Shown here one piece after another: positions 1-7,882 of a DNA stretch of 64,000 bases. The notes under the pieces are model-generated. The model was not told the origin of the DNA. It did no database searches and saw only the letters and a list, made by a program, of their open reading frames with translations. Position numbers and translations under genes: made by a program. The stretch's first letter is position 1, and each line of letters opens with the position of its first letter. This DNA comes from Bacillota bacterium (GTDB lineage: Bacteria > Bacillota > SHA-98 > UBA4971), in the NCBI GenBank assembly GCA_014360195.1, contig JACIXY010000009.1, forward strand, positions 1 through 64,000, read 5' to 3'.

Positions 1-3
1 GGG

Positions 4-86
4 GTGGTCCCCGGAGGACCAGATTCCATGCCGGGCTGGTCCTCCGAGGACCAGGTCTACCCGCAACCTGGTCCTCGGAGGACCAG
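4..86. repeat. three 19-bp palindromes at 32-bp spacing
   Basis: Near-perfect palindromes of the form CTGGTCCTCNGAGGACCAG lie at 4-22, 36-54 and 68-86. The second and third are perfect around the central base. The first differs at a few left-arm positions. Their centres (13, 45, 77) are exactly 32 bp apart, about three helical turns, so proteins bound to them would sit on one DNA face. The array may continue left of the window. It could be an operator cluster or, in RNA, three hairpins. No gene is seen between it and the MCP at 649. Confidence 0.8.
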
Positions 87-104
87 CCGCATCTCGCCTA
101 GCGG

Positions 105-175
105 CTTGCTGCCTACCTACCTGCCTGCCTGGCTGGCTGGCTGACTGACTGGCTGATTGACTGACTGGCTGGCGC
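105..175. repeat. tetranucleotide CTGN tandem tract
   Basis: An imperfect tandem run of four-base units (CTGC, CTGG, CTGA and CTAC variants) occupies this stretch. It looks like a simple-sequence tract. No coding or regulatory role is visible. The rest of 176-508 holds no gene that I can support. Confidence 0.6.
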
Positions 176-509
176 ATGCCCATTGCTGACCGGCTGGCAC
201 ATGCACATTTACAGACACGTATCACACGTATCATCAGACTTGAAGGCAGGTCGCGGACGTCATCACCGGTGGCAACATCATTGAAGCGCCTACGGTGGCC
301 TGCTGCGCCAGCCTGTAGACGCGCAGCATCGAACCCAAACCCTCGGGCATGTGCATGGCGCGGTGCGCCCGACTGCGCGCCCATGTAGCCGCAGGCTCGT
401 TCAAATTCGAGGTTGGGCATCTATAGCTCGGACTGCGTTTGCCCGAGGGAAAGGCAGGAAAAAGCTAAGACGATGGCGAAATGTGCCGATACTTAGAGTG
501 AGGTCTCGC

Positions 510-642
510 GGATATCAGGATAACACGGATACCAGGGATACCAAGGATACGAGGATGTCACGGATATCAAACGGATACAGGAAGGTTAGCGATACCGAAA
601 GGTTAGTGACACCGTAAGGTTAGGGATACCGGAAGGGGTGAG
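510..642. repeat. GGATA-type repeats and three 17-bp tandem units before the MCP gene
   Basis: From 510 to about 580 the motif GGATA(C/T)C recurs every 9-18 bases. Then three 17-bp units of the form AAGGTTAGNGAYACCGN follow at 582-598, 599-615 and 616-632. A fourth partial unit starts at 633 and its AAGGGGTGAG serves as the ribosome binding site of the MCP gene at 649. Copy-number change here would move or alter the leader of the MCP mRNA. Confidence 0.7.
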
Positions 643-648
643 CCATTC

Positions 649-2523
649 ATGAGGTCTCGGGTCCGGTTCGGCGTGGGGTTCAAGATCCTTGCAAGCTTCC
701 TCGTGCTTCTTCTCTTCATGGCCGTCATCGGCTATTTCGGTTTGCAAGGGGTCACCAAGGTCAGCACCGACCTTGGGAGGGTGGTCGACGAACAGATGCT
801 TCGCCTGACCCAGATTGAGAGGCTATACGGCGCGTTTGAGAGATTCGCCATCGCGCTGCGCGGCTTCCTTCTCTTGGGTGACTCGAGGCTGCACAACGCT
901 CTAAAAGACGCCGACGCGGAGATTCAGCGGCAGTTTGATGCGCTCTCTGGCGCCACGGTGAAAGGAGAAGGCGAATTCGCCGGAGAAGGCAAGACCGTCG
1001 CAGACATACGGAAGTCGTGGGATGAATGTCGGAATACGATTTTCGGCTACATCGATAACGGCCAGCGAGGCGAGGCGCTGGGTTACATGATGGCCGAGGG
1101 CGACAGCATCATCAACGAGATTCAGACGGAACTAGAGAGAGATCTCAAGGCATACCAGGATGCCGCGGCATCGGCGGGTGAAGCGGCGAAGATTGCGGCA
1201 AAGGACGTACGGGAGCGAGCCATAGCCATCTTCGGCGCCGCTGCGGTGCTGGGTCTCATCCTTGCCCTCATGCTTGCCGGAGGCATCACGCGCCCGACGA
1301 GAGCTCTCGCCCGCGCGGCCCAGGAGGTCGCCGCAGGCCACCTCCAGGTCGAAGTGCCCGGCACCAAACGCAATGACGAAGTGGGCGTCATGGCCCGAGC
1401 CTTCTCCGAAATGGTCACGAGCCTCCGGACCGTGGTGGAAGAGCTACGAAGCCACGCCAAGCACGTGGCGTCCACCGGGCAGGAGCTTGCCGCGAGCACG
1501 GATGAAGCGGCCACCGCCACCGAACAGGTGGCGAAGACCATCGAGCAGGTGGCAAAAGGTGCCGCAGAGCAGAGCACGAGCGCCCACACCACGTCCACGG
1601 CCACAAGCCAGCTTTCGGCGGCCATCGAGCAGATAGCCAAGGGCGCGCAGGAGCAGGCCTTCTCGGTGAACGAGGCCAACACGGTGGTCGCGTCCATGGC
1701 CCGCCTCATGGAGGGGGTCTCGAAGGCCGTTGACTCGCTCATCGCGGCCGCCGAGAAGAGCCGCGCCGCCGCAGGCAGCGGCTCTCGAGCCGTCGATGAC
1801 GTGATCATGGGCATGGACGACATCCGCAAGCAGGCCGAGGCCGTCGCCGCAGGCATCAAGGACCTCGGAGCCCACTCGAGCGAGATCGGGAAGATCATCG
1901 AGGTCATTGACGACATCGCCGAGCAGACGAACCTCCTCGCGCTGAACGCCGCCATCGAGGCGGCCCGCGCAGGCGAACACGGCAAGGGCTTCGCCGTCGT
2001 TGCTGACGAAGTGCGCAAACTTGCGGAGCGCTCCGGCAAGGCGACCAAGGAGATCGCGGGGCTCATCAGCACCATGCAGCGTAGCATCGAGATGGCGAGC
2101 AAAGCCACAGACGTCCAGGCGAGCCGCGTGTCCCAGGGCACTCAGCTTGCGGGCCAAGCCGGCCAAGCCCTGCGGGAGATAGACGCGACCATGAACGCGA
2201 TGAACGCAGAGGTGGAGAAGATCGCCGCAGCCGTCAAGGAGCTCGAGTCGTCAAGCGCGCAGGTGGTCAAGGCAATGGACAACGTGGCCAGTATCACCGA
2301 GGAAAACACCGCGGCCACCCAGGAGATGACCGCGTCCGCCGACGAGGTCCGGAAGGCTGTGCAGGCTATGGCCGCCGTGTCTGAGCAGACGGCGAGCGCG
2401 GCTGAGCAGGTGTCAGCGTCCACAGGCCAGATGAGTTCCGCGATAGAGCAGATCGCCGCATCGGCGCAGGACCTCGCAAAGATGGCCGCGGACCTAGAGA
2501 AACTGGTGGCAAGGTTCGCGTAG
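649..2523 (+). CDS. methyl-accepting chemotaxis protein
   Basis: A 624-residue transmembrane chemoreceptor that would sense a ligand outside the membrane and control CheA through CheW. TM1 lies at about residues 10-32. A helical periplasmic sensor of four-helix-bundle type covers about 35-185, TM2 about 189-211 and HAMP about 212-264. A long coiled-coil signalling domain follows. The conserved hairpin tip at about 410-460 contains [19 protein letters not shown]. The ATG at 649 follows AAGGGGTGAG. cheW follows 38 bases downstream on the same strand, so the two are probably co-transcribed, while the rest of the chemotaxis genes face them from the minus strand. The ligand cannot be inferred. Confidence 0.96.
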   Translation: MRSRVRFGVGFKILASFLVLLLFMAVIGYFGLQGVTKVSTDLGRVVDEQMLRLTQIERLYGAFERFAIALRGFLLLGDSRLHNALKDADAEIQRQFDALSGATVKGEGEFAGEGKTVADIRKSWDECRNTIFGYIDNGQRGEALGYMMAEGDSIINEIQTELERDLKAYQDAAASAGEAAKIAAKDVRERAIAIFGAAAVLGLILALMLAGGITRPTRALARAAQEVAAGHLQVEVPGTKRNDEVGVMARAFSEMVTSLRTVVEELRSHAKHVASTGQELAASTDEAATATEQVAKTIEQVAKGAAEQSTSAHTTSTATSQLSAAIEQIAKGAQEQAFSVNEANTVVASMARLMEGVSKAVDSLIAAAEKSRAAAGSGSRAVDDVIMGMDDIRKQAEAVAAGIKDLGAHSSEIGKIIEVIDDIAEQTNLLALNAAIEAARAGEHGKGFAVVADEVRKLAERSGKATKEIAGLISTMQRSIEMASKATDVQASRVSQGTQLAGQAGQALREIDATMNAMNAEVEKIAAAVKELESSSAQVVKAMDNVASITEENTAATQEMTASADEVRKAVQAMAAVSEQTASAAEQVSASTGQMSSAIEQIAASAQDLAKMAADLEKLVARFA

Positions 2524-2561
2524 GAAAAGGTCCGCTTAGGAAGGAGAGGAGAGATCGCAGC

Positions 2562-3098
2562 ATGTCCACCTCGGTCAACACACCAGTTGGCGCAGCGAAC
2601 CTGAAGACGGAAACCGGGGAAACCCGTGCGCAGGCGATCTCCGCCACAAAGCACGTCGTCGTGTTCCAGCTTGGCAAGGAGCTTTACGCCGTCGGCATCA
2701 GCGACGTGCGGGAGATCGTGCGCATGCAGCCCATCACGCCGGTGCCGAGCGCCCCAGACTACGTGGAGGGAGTCGTGAACCTGCGCGGTCAGGTTATCCC
2801 CGTGCTCAGCCTCGCCAGGCGCCTCGGCCTTCCCGCCCTGCCGGTCACGCCATCTACCCGCATCGTGGTGGTTCAGGCGGGGCAGGACACCATCGGGATA
2901 ATCGTGGACTCTGTGGTTAAGGTGGCGCACATACCGGAGCAGGATATCGAGAGGCCGGAGGCTCTTGCAAGGGAAGGGGCTAGCCTTGCATACATCGTGG
3001 GGATCGCGAGAGCGGAGGACAGGCTCATCACTTTGATCGACCTTGAGCAGGCCCTTTCATTTGCCTCCACGCCCGGGCAAGCGCAGCGAAGTCAGTGA
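2562..3098 (+). CDS. cheW: chemotaxis coupling protein CheW
   Basis: A 178-residue cytoplasmic adaptor that joins chemoreceptors to the CheA kinase. The first 25 residues are a non-conserved, Thr/Ala-rich tail. The CheW beta-barrel follows at about 28-165. It includes VVFQLGKELYAVGISDVREI, an RGQVIPVLSLARRLG segment and IVDSVVKVAHI. An AAGGAGAGGAG sequence precedes the ATG. The 3' end overlaps the 3' end of csrA on the other strand by 71 bases, so the two convergent transcripts are complementary at their tails. Confidence 0.96.
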   Translation: MSTSVNTPVGAANLKTETGETRAQAISATKHVVVFQLGKELYAVGISDVREIVRMQPITPVPSAPDYVEGVVNLRGQVIPVLSLARRLGLPALPVTPSTRIVVVQAGQDTIGIIVDSVVKVAHIPEQDIERPEALAREGASLAYIVGIARAEDRLITLIDLEQALSFASTPGQAQRSQ

Positions 3099-3297
3099 GG
3101 GTGGCGCCAGAAGCCGCTTCGTTCTCGCGCTTTATCTCTTCATAGATCTCCTCTCGGTATATCTTGAGGTCGGCAGGTGCCGTGATCCCTAGCTTCACGT
3201 AGGCTCTGCCGGCCTTCGTGTCCACTGAGATGACCGTGACCTTGATGTCGTCGGCGATGATCACGCTCTCACCGCTTCTGCGCGTCAGGACAAGCAC
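3028..3297 (-). CDS. csrA: carbon storage regulator CsrA
   Basis: A small RNA-binding translational regulator. The GTG at 3297 gives the canonical N terminus MLVLTRRSGES, so I prefer it to the TTG at 3309. About 89 residues follow, with the beta-strand segment VKLGITAP and the helix IYREEIYEEI. The C-terminal tail is about 25 residues longer than in enterobacterial CsrA. The start lies inside the 3' end of fliW (29 bases of overlap), so translation is probably coupled. In Bacillus-type bacteria FliW binds CsrA and controls flagellin translation (family knowledge). The 3' end overlaps cheW. Confidence 0.95.
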   Translation of the reverse strand: MLVLTRRSGESVIIADDIKVTVISVDTKAGRAYVKLGITAPADLKIYREEIYEEIKRENEAASGATLTDFAALARAWRQMKGPAQGRSK

Positions 3298-3802
3298 CGG
3301 CCAACCCAACCTTTCCCTCGCGGATGTCTTCGGGGAAGATATGCGCGGCCAGCGGAAAACCGGACCCGCGCAGCGGCACCTGCCTGCCCTGACCCGTGCG
3401 CGTGTTCACCACGAGCGGGGCAAAGAGGTTCGCCGTGGCAAGCAGGGGGTCATCAGGCACCGTCACAATTACATAGAGGAGCACGTCGTTTCGGTCCGTT
3501 ATATCAAGGTCAGGGCAAGCCTCACCGAGGTCCGGATCATAATCGGGCCAGAAAAGCAACGGGTCCACCACTATAAACGCAAGGTTCCCCGAAGTCGCCC
3601 GGAGCCACCTGAACGGGCCGGGGTCCCCTGACTCAACAAGGTCGTATTCCCGGACGTCCTCGAAGCCGAAAATCCCCTCTTGAAATATGATCCTCACCCG
3701 GCCCACCACCTCCTCCGCCAAGGGCGCTTGCCACCTGCCGCCCCGCACAAGCCGCGCAGGCCACCGTGCCGTGCTGTCTTGCGCGGCGCTCACTCTGCTC
3801 AC
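3269..3802 (-). CDS. fliW: flagellar assembly factor FliW
   Basis: The FliW family antagonises CsrA and is linked to flagellin homeostasis. The family core is visible: IIFQEGIFGFEDVREYDLVE near residue 40, a hydrophobic VVDPLLFWPDYDP segment, the NDVLLYVIVTVP strand, and a C-terminal NLFAPLVVN stretch. The chosen GTG at 3802 forms a GTGA overlap with the stop of the upstream HD-GYP gene, which favours translational coupling. It leaves an N terminus about 15-20 residues longer than usual. The downstream neighbour is csrA, overlapping the end of fliW, as in many firmicutes. Confidence 0.93.
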   Translation of the reverse strand: MSRVSAAQDSTARWPARLVRGGRWQAPLAEEVVGRVRIIFQEGIFGFEDVREYDLVESGDPGPFRWLRATSGNLAFIVVDPLLFWPDYDPDLGEACPDLDITDRNDVLLYVIVTVPDDPLLATANLFAPLVVNTRTGQGRQVPLRGSGFPLAAHIFPEDIREGKVGLAGACPDAQKR

Positions 3803-4722
3803 TCGATAGCGGTTATGAGCGTTGTCTGGTGTTCCGGTCGGGCAAGGTCGATCTCGGTGGACGTCTCCACCTGCGCGCCGTCCTCCTCCCTGACGAGGCG
3901 CACGACCGGGCGCGTGACCATGCCCCGGGAGAGCCTCGCCACCACCGCAAGCTCCCCCGTACTGAGGCGCACGAGCGCCCCTTCCGGGAACGGCGACACG
4001 CAGCCCAGCATCACCCGCACCACGTCCTTGTCAAATTCGAAGCCAGCCGCGCTCATCATGTAATCGACTACCTCGCCCGGCATCATGTGCCTGTCGAGGT
4101 GGGATCGGACGAGCATGGAGCTGTAAACGTCAGCGCACGCGACTATCCGCGAGTACGGGTGGATATCTGACCCGCGCAAGCCCCTGGGATAGCCGGTGCC
4201 GTCCATCCGCTCGTGGTGCTGGGCCACGATGGCTTTGGTGAACGCCGAGATCCTCGGGTGCTGCCTGAGGACTTTCACGCCCAGCTCAGGATGGGCGTAC
4301 ATCTTCTTCGCGTCCTCAGGCGCAAGCCCCTCGCCCTCCCTGTAGCTTGCGTCCGGAGCGACGGGGACCAGCGCCATGCCGACGTCGTGCAGTAGCGCCC
4401 CCAAGCCGATATCCAGGATGCGGGTCCTCTCACCCATGGCAAGCGCGATGGCCACCGAGAACACCGCTACGTCGAACGAGTGCACGTATTCGTACTCGTC
4501 CGGCTCATCAAAGACGGTCCACGAAACCAAGATGTGCGGCGCGGCTTTCGACACGTCGGACCTGATCCCCTCGACGACATCAACCAGATCATCGTAGGGC
4601 GGCTCAACCGTGGGAGCACCCGCCTGTCTGAGCTGCGCAAAGAGGTCCTGCATAAGCCCCAAGGCACGGTCTCGCACATCTCCCGAGACAACGCCTGTCT
4701 CTCCTGCAACCAACACAACCAC
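3799..4722 (-). CDS. HD-GYP domain protein, probable cyclic-di-GMP phosphodiesterase
   Basis: A 307-residue protein with a complete HD-GYP domain in the second half: H81, the HD pair at 112-113 in GALLHDVG, H144 in AHPE, and HHERMDGTGYP at 169-179. The family hydrolyses cyclic di-GMP using a metal centre. A small C-terminal domain (about 240-305) follows. The N-terminal 70 residues match no domain I know. The GTG start at 4722 is weakly supported because the frame stays open upstream into cheR. Its place between cheR and fliW suggests that it ties cyclic di-GMP levels to motility. Confidence 0.9.
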   Translation of the reverse strand: MVVLVAGETGVVSGDVRDRALGLMQDLFAQLRQAGAPTVEPPYDDLVDVVEGIRSDVSKAAPHILVSWTVFDEPDEYEYVHSFDVAVFSVAIALAMGERTRILDIGLGALLHDVGMALVPVAPDASYREGEGLAPEDAKKMYAHPELGVKVLRQHPRISAFTKAIVAQHHERMDGTGYPRGLRGSDIHPYSRIVACADVYSSMLVRSHLDRHMMPGEVVDYMMSAAGFEFDKDVVRVMLGCVSPFPEGALVRLSTGELAVVARLSRGMVTRPVVRLVREEDGAQVETSTEIDLARPEHQTTLITAIE

Positions 4723-4757
4723 CTCAGTCAGAACTAACGTCTTGCCACCCGCGCCGC

Positions 4758-5540
4758 CTACACGACGACCGGGTCCCGCTTCCGATAGAAGAAAGGCGAA
4801 ATGAGTTCAAACCCAAGCTCGGACGCGGCCATTATGGTCTCGGTGCCTCCGATGAACAGCACGCCTCCGGGCCGCAGGCTCGCGTGGAACCCCTTGAACA
4901 CCCGGGCCTTGGCCTCCTCGGTGAAGTAGATCATGACGTTGCGGCAGAGGATGAGGTCGCAGTCCTGCTCATACGCATCGGCCAGCAGGTTGTGAGGCCG
5001 GAACTCGACCATCTGGCGCACCGGGTCCCTGAGCCTGAGCTTGTCCCCTTCTACCGTAAAATATTTCTGCACAAGCTCCGGCCTTACCTCTCTGACATCA
5101 TCTCGCGTATAAATCGCCTCGCGCGCAAGGCGGAGCGCGGATACATTTATGTCTGTGCCGATAATCCGGTGCCTGGTACCGGGCGTAAGCTCGCTCAGGA
5201 TTATGCCGACAGTGTAAGGCTCCTGACCGGCGGAACACCCTGCCGACCACACCTTGAGGGACTGTCGCGCCTTCAGGAGACCAGGCAAGATGGACTCCGC
5301 CAGCTCATCGAACTTCTCGCGGTTCCGGAAGAAGCTCGACACGTTTATGGTCACGAAGTCCACGAAATCCCGTAGCAACGCGGGGTCCTGCTCCATTGCC
5401 CGCCAGTAGTCGAAAAGGCTCGCGTGCCCCGACCTTGTGAGCGCCGCAGCCAGCCTGCGCTTCATCTGGTTTTCCTTGTAGCAGCCCAGGTCGATTCCTA
5501 CCGCTTGCATGATCTTCCTTCGGAAAAGGCCATAGTCCAT
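4758..5540 (-). CDS. cheR: chemotaxis protein methyltransferase CheR
   Basis: This enzyme methylates glutamates of chemoreceptors using S-adenosylmethionine. The N-terminal helical domain (about 1-75) is followed by the SAM-binding Rossmann domain with VWSAGCSAGQEPYT and GTDIN. Further family motifs are NVSSFFRN and LILCRNVMIYF. The ATG at 5540 gives 260 residues, the usual CheR length. The frame stays open to a GTG at 5621, and a GTG at 5549 with GGGAGC upstream is another choice. It lies downstream of cheB in the same run of genes. Confidence 0.95.
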   Translation of the reverse strand: MDYGLFRRKIMQAVGIDLGCYKENQMKRRLAAALTRSGHASLFDYWRAMEQDPALLRDFVDFVTINVSSFFRNREKFDELAESILPGLLKARQSLKVWSAGCSAGQEPYTVGIILSELTPGTRHRIIGTDINVSALRLAREAIYTRDDVREVRPELVQKYFTVEGDKLRLRDPVRQMVEFRPHNLLADAYEQDCDLILCRNVMIYFTEEAKARVFKGFHASLRPGGVLFIGGTETIMAASELGFELISPFFYRKRDPVVV

Positions 5541-5659
5541 CTCTTGCACGTCTACTGCAGCTCCCGGAACGTTTAGTCCTGCTATCGTTTCTGCCGTCTG
5601 CTCACGCCAACGCCACCCCACGCTGCGCTGTGCTGTGCCACCCGGCTGTACCCGATCTT

Positions 5660-6799
5660 CTACCCAATCTTGCGAACCTGTTCCACTATGGCGTCGGCCA
5701 CCTCCTGGATGGGAACCACCACATCCGCCAGCCCCTGCTCGATCACAACCTTAGGCATGCCGTATATCACGCATGTCGATTCATGCTCCGCTATGGTCCT
5801 CCCACCCGCCGCCTTGATGGCGGCCATGCCGGCCGCGCCGTCCCTACCCATTCCTGTGAGCACCACCCCGACCAGCCGGTCCCCGTAGACGCGTGCCGCG
5901 GACTCCATCGTGGTATCGACGGAGGGTCTCACGCCGTTTCGCGGCGGGTCTGTGGAGAGCACCACCTCGCCATCGCCGCTGACCGACATGTGGTGCCCGC
6001 CAGGCGCGACCAACGCCAGCGCGTCGGCGAGCCTGTCCCCGGCCTCAGCTTCCTTCACCGCGATGGCCGAGGCTTCGGCGAGCCTTGCCGCAAGCGACTT
6101 CGTAAACCCCGGAGGCATGTGCTGCACAACGAGTATTCCCGCGCGGATGTCGCCGGGCAAAGCCGGGAGGACCTGGTTGAGCGCCGAAGGGCCGCCAGTA
6201 GACGAGCCGATTACCACGGCGATATCCGACTCCTTGCCTGGACTTGGCTTCCGGCTCTCCCTGCCCGCGAGGCGGCCGGAGGGAACGGTTTCGGAGGGAA
6301 TAGTTCGACCGTGTCCACCGCTCCCAGGCAGCGCGTCTCCGCCCACCTTCGCTCCCCGTGCTCCCCCTGGCCTTGCGACCCCCGGCGCCCGCACTTTTGC
6401 CCGCGCCGCCAGCTTTACCTTGGCAACGAGCTGGTCGCGGATCTCGCCGAGCCCGACGATCATCGAGTGCGAGGGCTTGGCGACGAAATCGACGGCGCCG
6501 AGTTCCAGCGCCTGGATGGTAATGGCCGCGCCCTCCTGGGTCAGGGCGCTCAGCATCACCACGGGGACAGGTCGCTCGCTCATAATCGCCCGGAGCGCTG
6601 CAAGGCCGTCCATCACCGGCATCTCGACATCCATCGTAATAACGTCGGGCCGGAGGGCGCGGGCCTTCTCCACCGCCGCCCTGCCGTCCCGGGCGATGTC
6701 GACCACGGTAATGTCAGGGTCTGACCCCAGCATATCCGAAACCACTTTGCGTGTAAAGGCTGAGTCGTCGACGACAAGTACTCTGATTGGCAGGTCCAC
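5660..6799 (-). CDS. cheB: chemotaxis response regulator protein-glutamate methylesterase CheB
   Basis: A 379-residue two-domain enzyme that removes methyl groups from, and deamidates, chemoreceptors. The receiver domain (1-120) has the acidic pair at 11-12 and phospho-acceptor D57 in ITMDVEMP. A Gly/Pro/Arg-rich linker covers about 135-190. The methylesterase domain has the catalytic triad residues S200 (IGSSTGG), H227 (VQHMPPGF) and D320 (GMGRDG). It forms an adaptation pair with the adjacent cheR. Confidence 0.96.
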   Translation of the reverse strand: MDLPIRVLVVDDSAFTRKVVSDMLGSDPDITVVDIARDGRAAVEKARALRPDVITMDVEMPVMDGLAALRAIMSERPVPVVMLSALTQEGAAITIQALELGAVDFVAKPSHSMIVGLGEIRDQLVAKVKLAARAKVRAPGVARPGGARGAKVGGDALPGSGGHGRTIPSETVPSGRLAGRESRKPSPGKESDIAVVIGSSTGGPSALNQVLPALPGDIRAGILVVQHMPPGFTKSLAARLAEASAIAVKEAEAGDRLADALALVAPGGHHMSVSGDGEVVLSTDPPRNGVRPSVDTTMESAARVYGDRLVGVVLTGMGRDGAAGMAAIKAAGGRTIAEHESTCVIYGMPKVVIEQGLADVVVPIQEVADAIVEQVRKIG

Positions 6800-6835
6800 G
6801 GAATCAGGTCTCCCTCTTGGCTCGTTAGCAGGCTA

Positions 6836-7192
6836 TCAACCGACCAGCTTCTTGAGGGACGCGAGCACCTTATCGGGATCGAAGGGTTTAAGGAGGTAAT
6901 CACGCGCCCCGGCCATGATGGCCTCCATAACCAGCGACTGCTGGCCCACCGCCGTGCACATGATGACCTTGGCATGCGGGTCGCGCTTCTTGATCTCCTT
7001 AAGCGCGGCGATCCCGTCCATCACAGGCATGGTGATGTCCATGAGAACTGCGTCCGGGGAGGTCTCCACGTACTTCTTTACGGCCTCCTCCCCGTCCTGC
7101 GCCTCCTCGACCTGGTAGCCATGCTCTTCCAGGAGTTTCCGGGATCTCATCCTCATGAACGCCGCATCGTCCACGATGAGGACCCTGGGCAC
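6836..7192 (-). CDS. cheY: chemotaxis response regulator CheY
   Basis: A 118-residue single receiver domain that carries the phosphoryl signal from CheA to the flagellar switch. The acidic pair lies at 8-9, phospho-acceptor D52 in LMDITMPVMDG, a conserved Thr in MCTAVGQ, and the invariant Lys in LLKPF near 102. It starts one base after the stop of cheC, so the two are likely translated together. CheC-type phosphatases act on CheY-P, which fits the pairing. Confidence 0.96.
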   Translation of the reverse strand: MPRVLIVDDAAFMRMRSRKLLEEHGYQVEEAQDGEEAVKKYVETSPDAVLMDITMPVMDGIAALKEIKKRDPHAKVIMCTAVGQQSLVMEAIMAGARDYLLKPFDPDKVLASLKKLVG

Positions 7193-7882
7193 CTATATCA
7201 CCCCGCTCCCCTTTGCGTTGCCCGAGCTCAGCGCATTGAGGATGGTTGCGAGAGAGTTGTTGGTGGGTACAATGAAGAACAGGGCTTCGACGCTCTCGAG
7301 GCTCTGCGTGAGCACCGTCTGGGCCACCAAGGCGTCCCTGCCCCCAGTTCGGCCTGGACCGCTGCCGCTGGTTTCGCTCGCTCCGGCCGACGCGTCCCTG
7401 GTGGCCACCGAGGCCTCCAGCATCTTCGATACAAGCGTCTCTCCATCGAGCACCGGCGGAGCAGGCATGGCGCGAAGGCCTGTGGCCTCCGCCAGTGAGT
7501 TTAGAAAGAAGGAGCCCGCCAGGTTGCCGACCTCGCAAAGGGCCGACCCGCCCATCTCCGTCAGGCTGGTGGTCGTTCCAGGCTCGTTGCCCATGAGTAT
7601 GTCCACGAGCCGGTAAGCGCTGGGACGCGGGAAAATGAGTATGACGTCACCTGTGACGTCGCCCGTAAGCCCGATCCTCACGCCAATCGTAGGCTCTTCC
7701 ACGCTGTGCTTTGCTACCCTCGAGATGTCTTCGCGCGCCACGAAACACACGTCAGGCACGCTCATCTCGATCTTTCGGCCTATCATGTCGGAGAGCACCG
7801 ATGCCGCGCTCTCCATGCCCTTCGCCAGGATGCCTCTGAGTGTCTCAAGTTCGCTAGCACTGTAACTGGTAGTCGGAGCGAT
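7193..7882 (-). CDS. cheC: CheY-P phosphatase CheC with one intact active site
   Basis: CheC proteins dephosphorylate CheY-P through two helices that each carry an ExxN pair. The second helix is intact here: LCEVGNLAGSFFLNSL. In the first, at LRGILAKGMESAASVLSDM, the expected Glu and Asn are replaced by Gly and Ala, so this protein probably has a single site, as in FliY-like or CheX-like relatives. A Ser/Gly-rich insertion lies near the C terminus. The start is unclear. AAGGAGGG at 7897-7890 is followed after 7 bases by an in-frame ATC at 7882, which I use. Conventional ATG (7918, 7942) or TTG (7900) starts are in frame but lack such a site. The gene overlaps the end of cheA. No cheD is seen. 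Confidence 0.85.
   Translation of the reverse strand: MAPTTSYSASELETLRGILAKGMESAASVLSDMIGRKIEMSVPDVCFVAREDISRVAKHSVEEPTIGVRIGLTGDVTGDVILIFPRPSAYRLVDILMGNEPGTTTSLTEMGGSALCEVGNLAGSFFLNSLAEATGLRAMPAPPVLDGETLVSKMLEASVATRDASAGASETSGSGPGRTGGRDALVAQTVLTQSLESVEALFFIVPTNNSLATILNALSSGNAKGSGVI

Noticed and set aside
4-86. CRISPR array
   Set aside because: The units are perfect palindromes with 13-base gaps, far too short for spacers, and no cas genes are near.
1122-2141. Long minus-strand open frame inside the MCP gene
   Set aside because: Ser/Ala/Met-rich product without motifs, mirrored from the coiled-coil gene on the plus strand. It is a GC-rich shadow frame.
3297-3309. TTG start of csrA giving MGWPVLVLT
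   Set aside because: The GTG at 3297 gives the canonical MLVLTRR start of the family.
5630-6899. Plus-strand frames of 330-364 codons opposite cheB
   Set aside because: Composition is that of an antisense frame, and cheB has full catalytic motifs on the minus strand.
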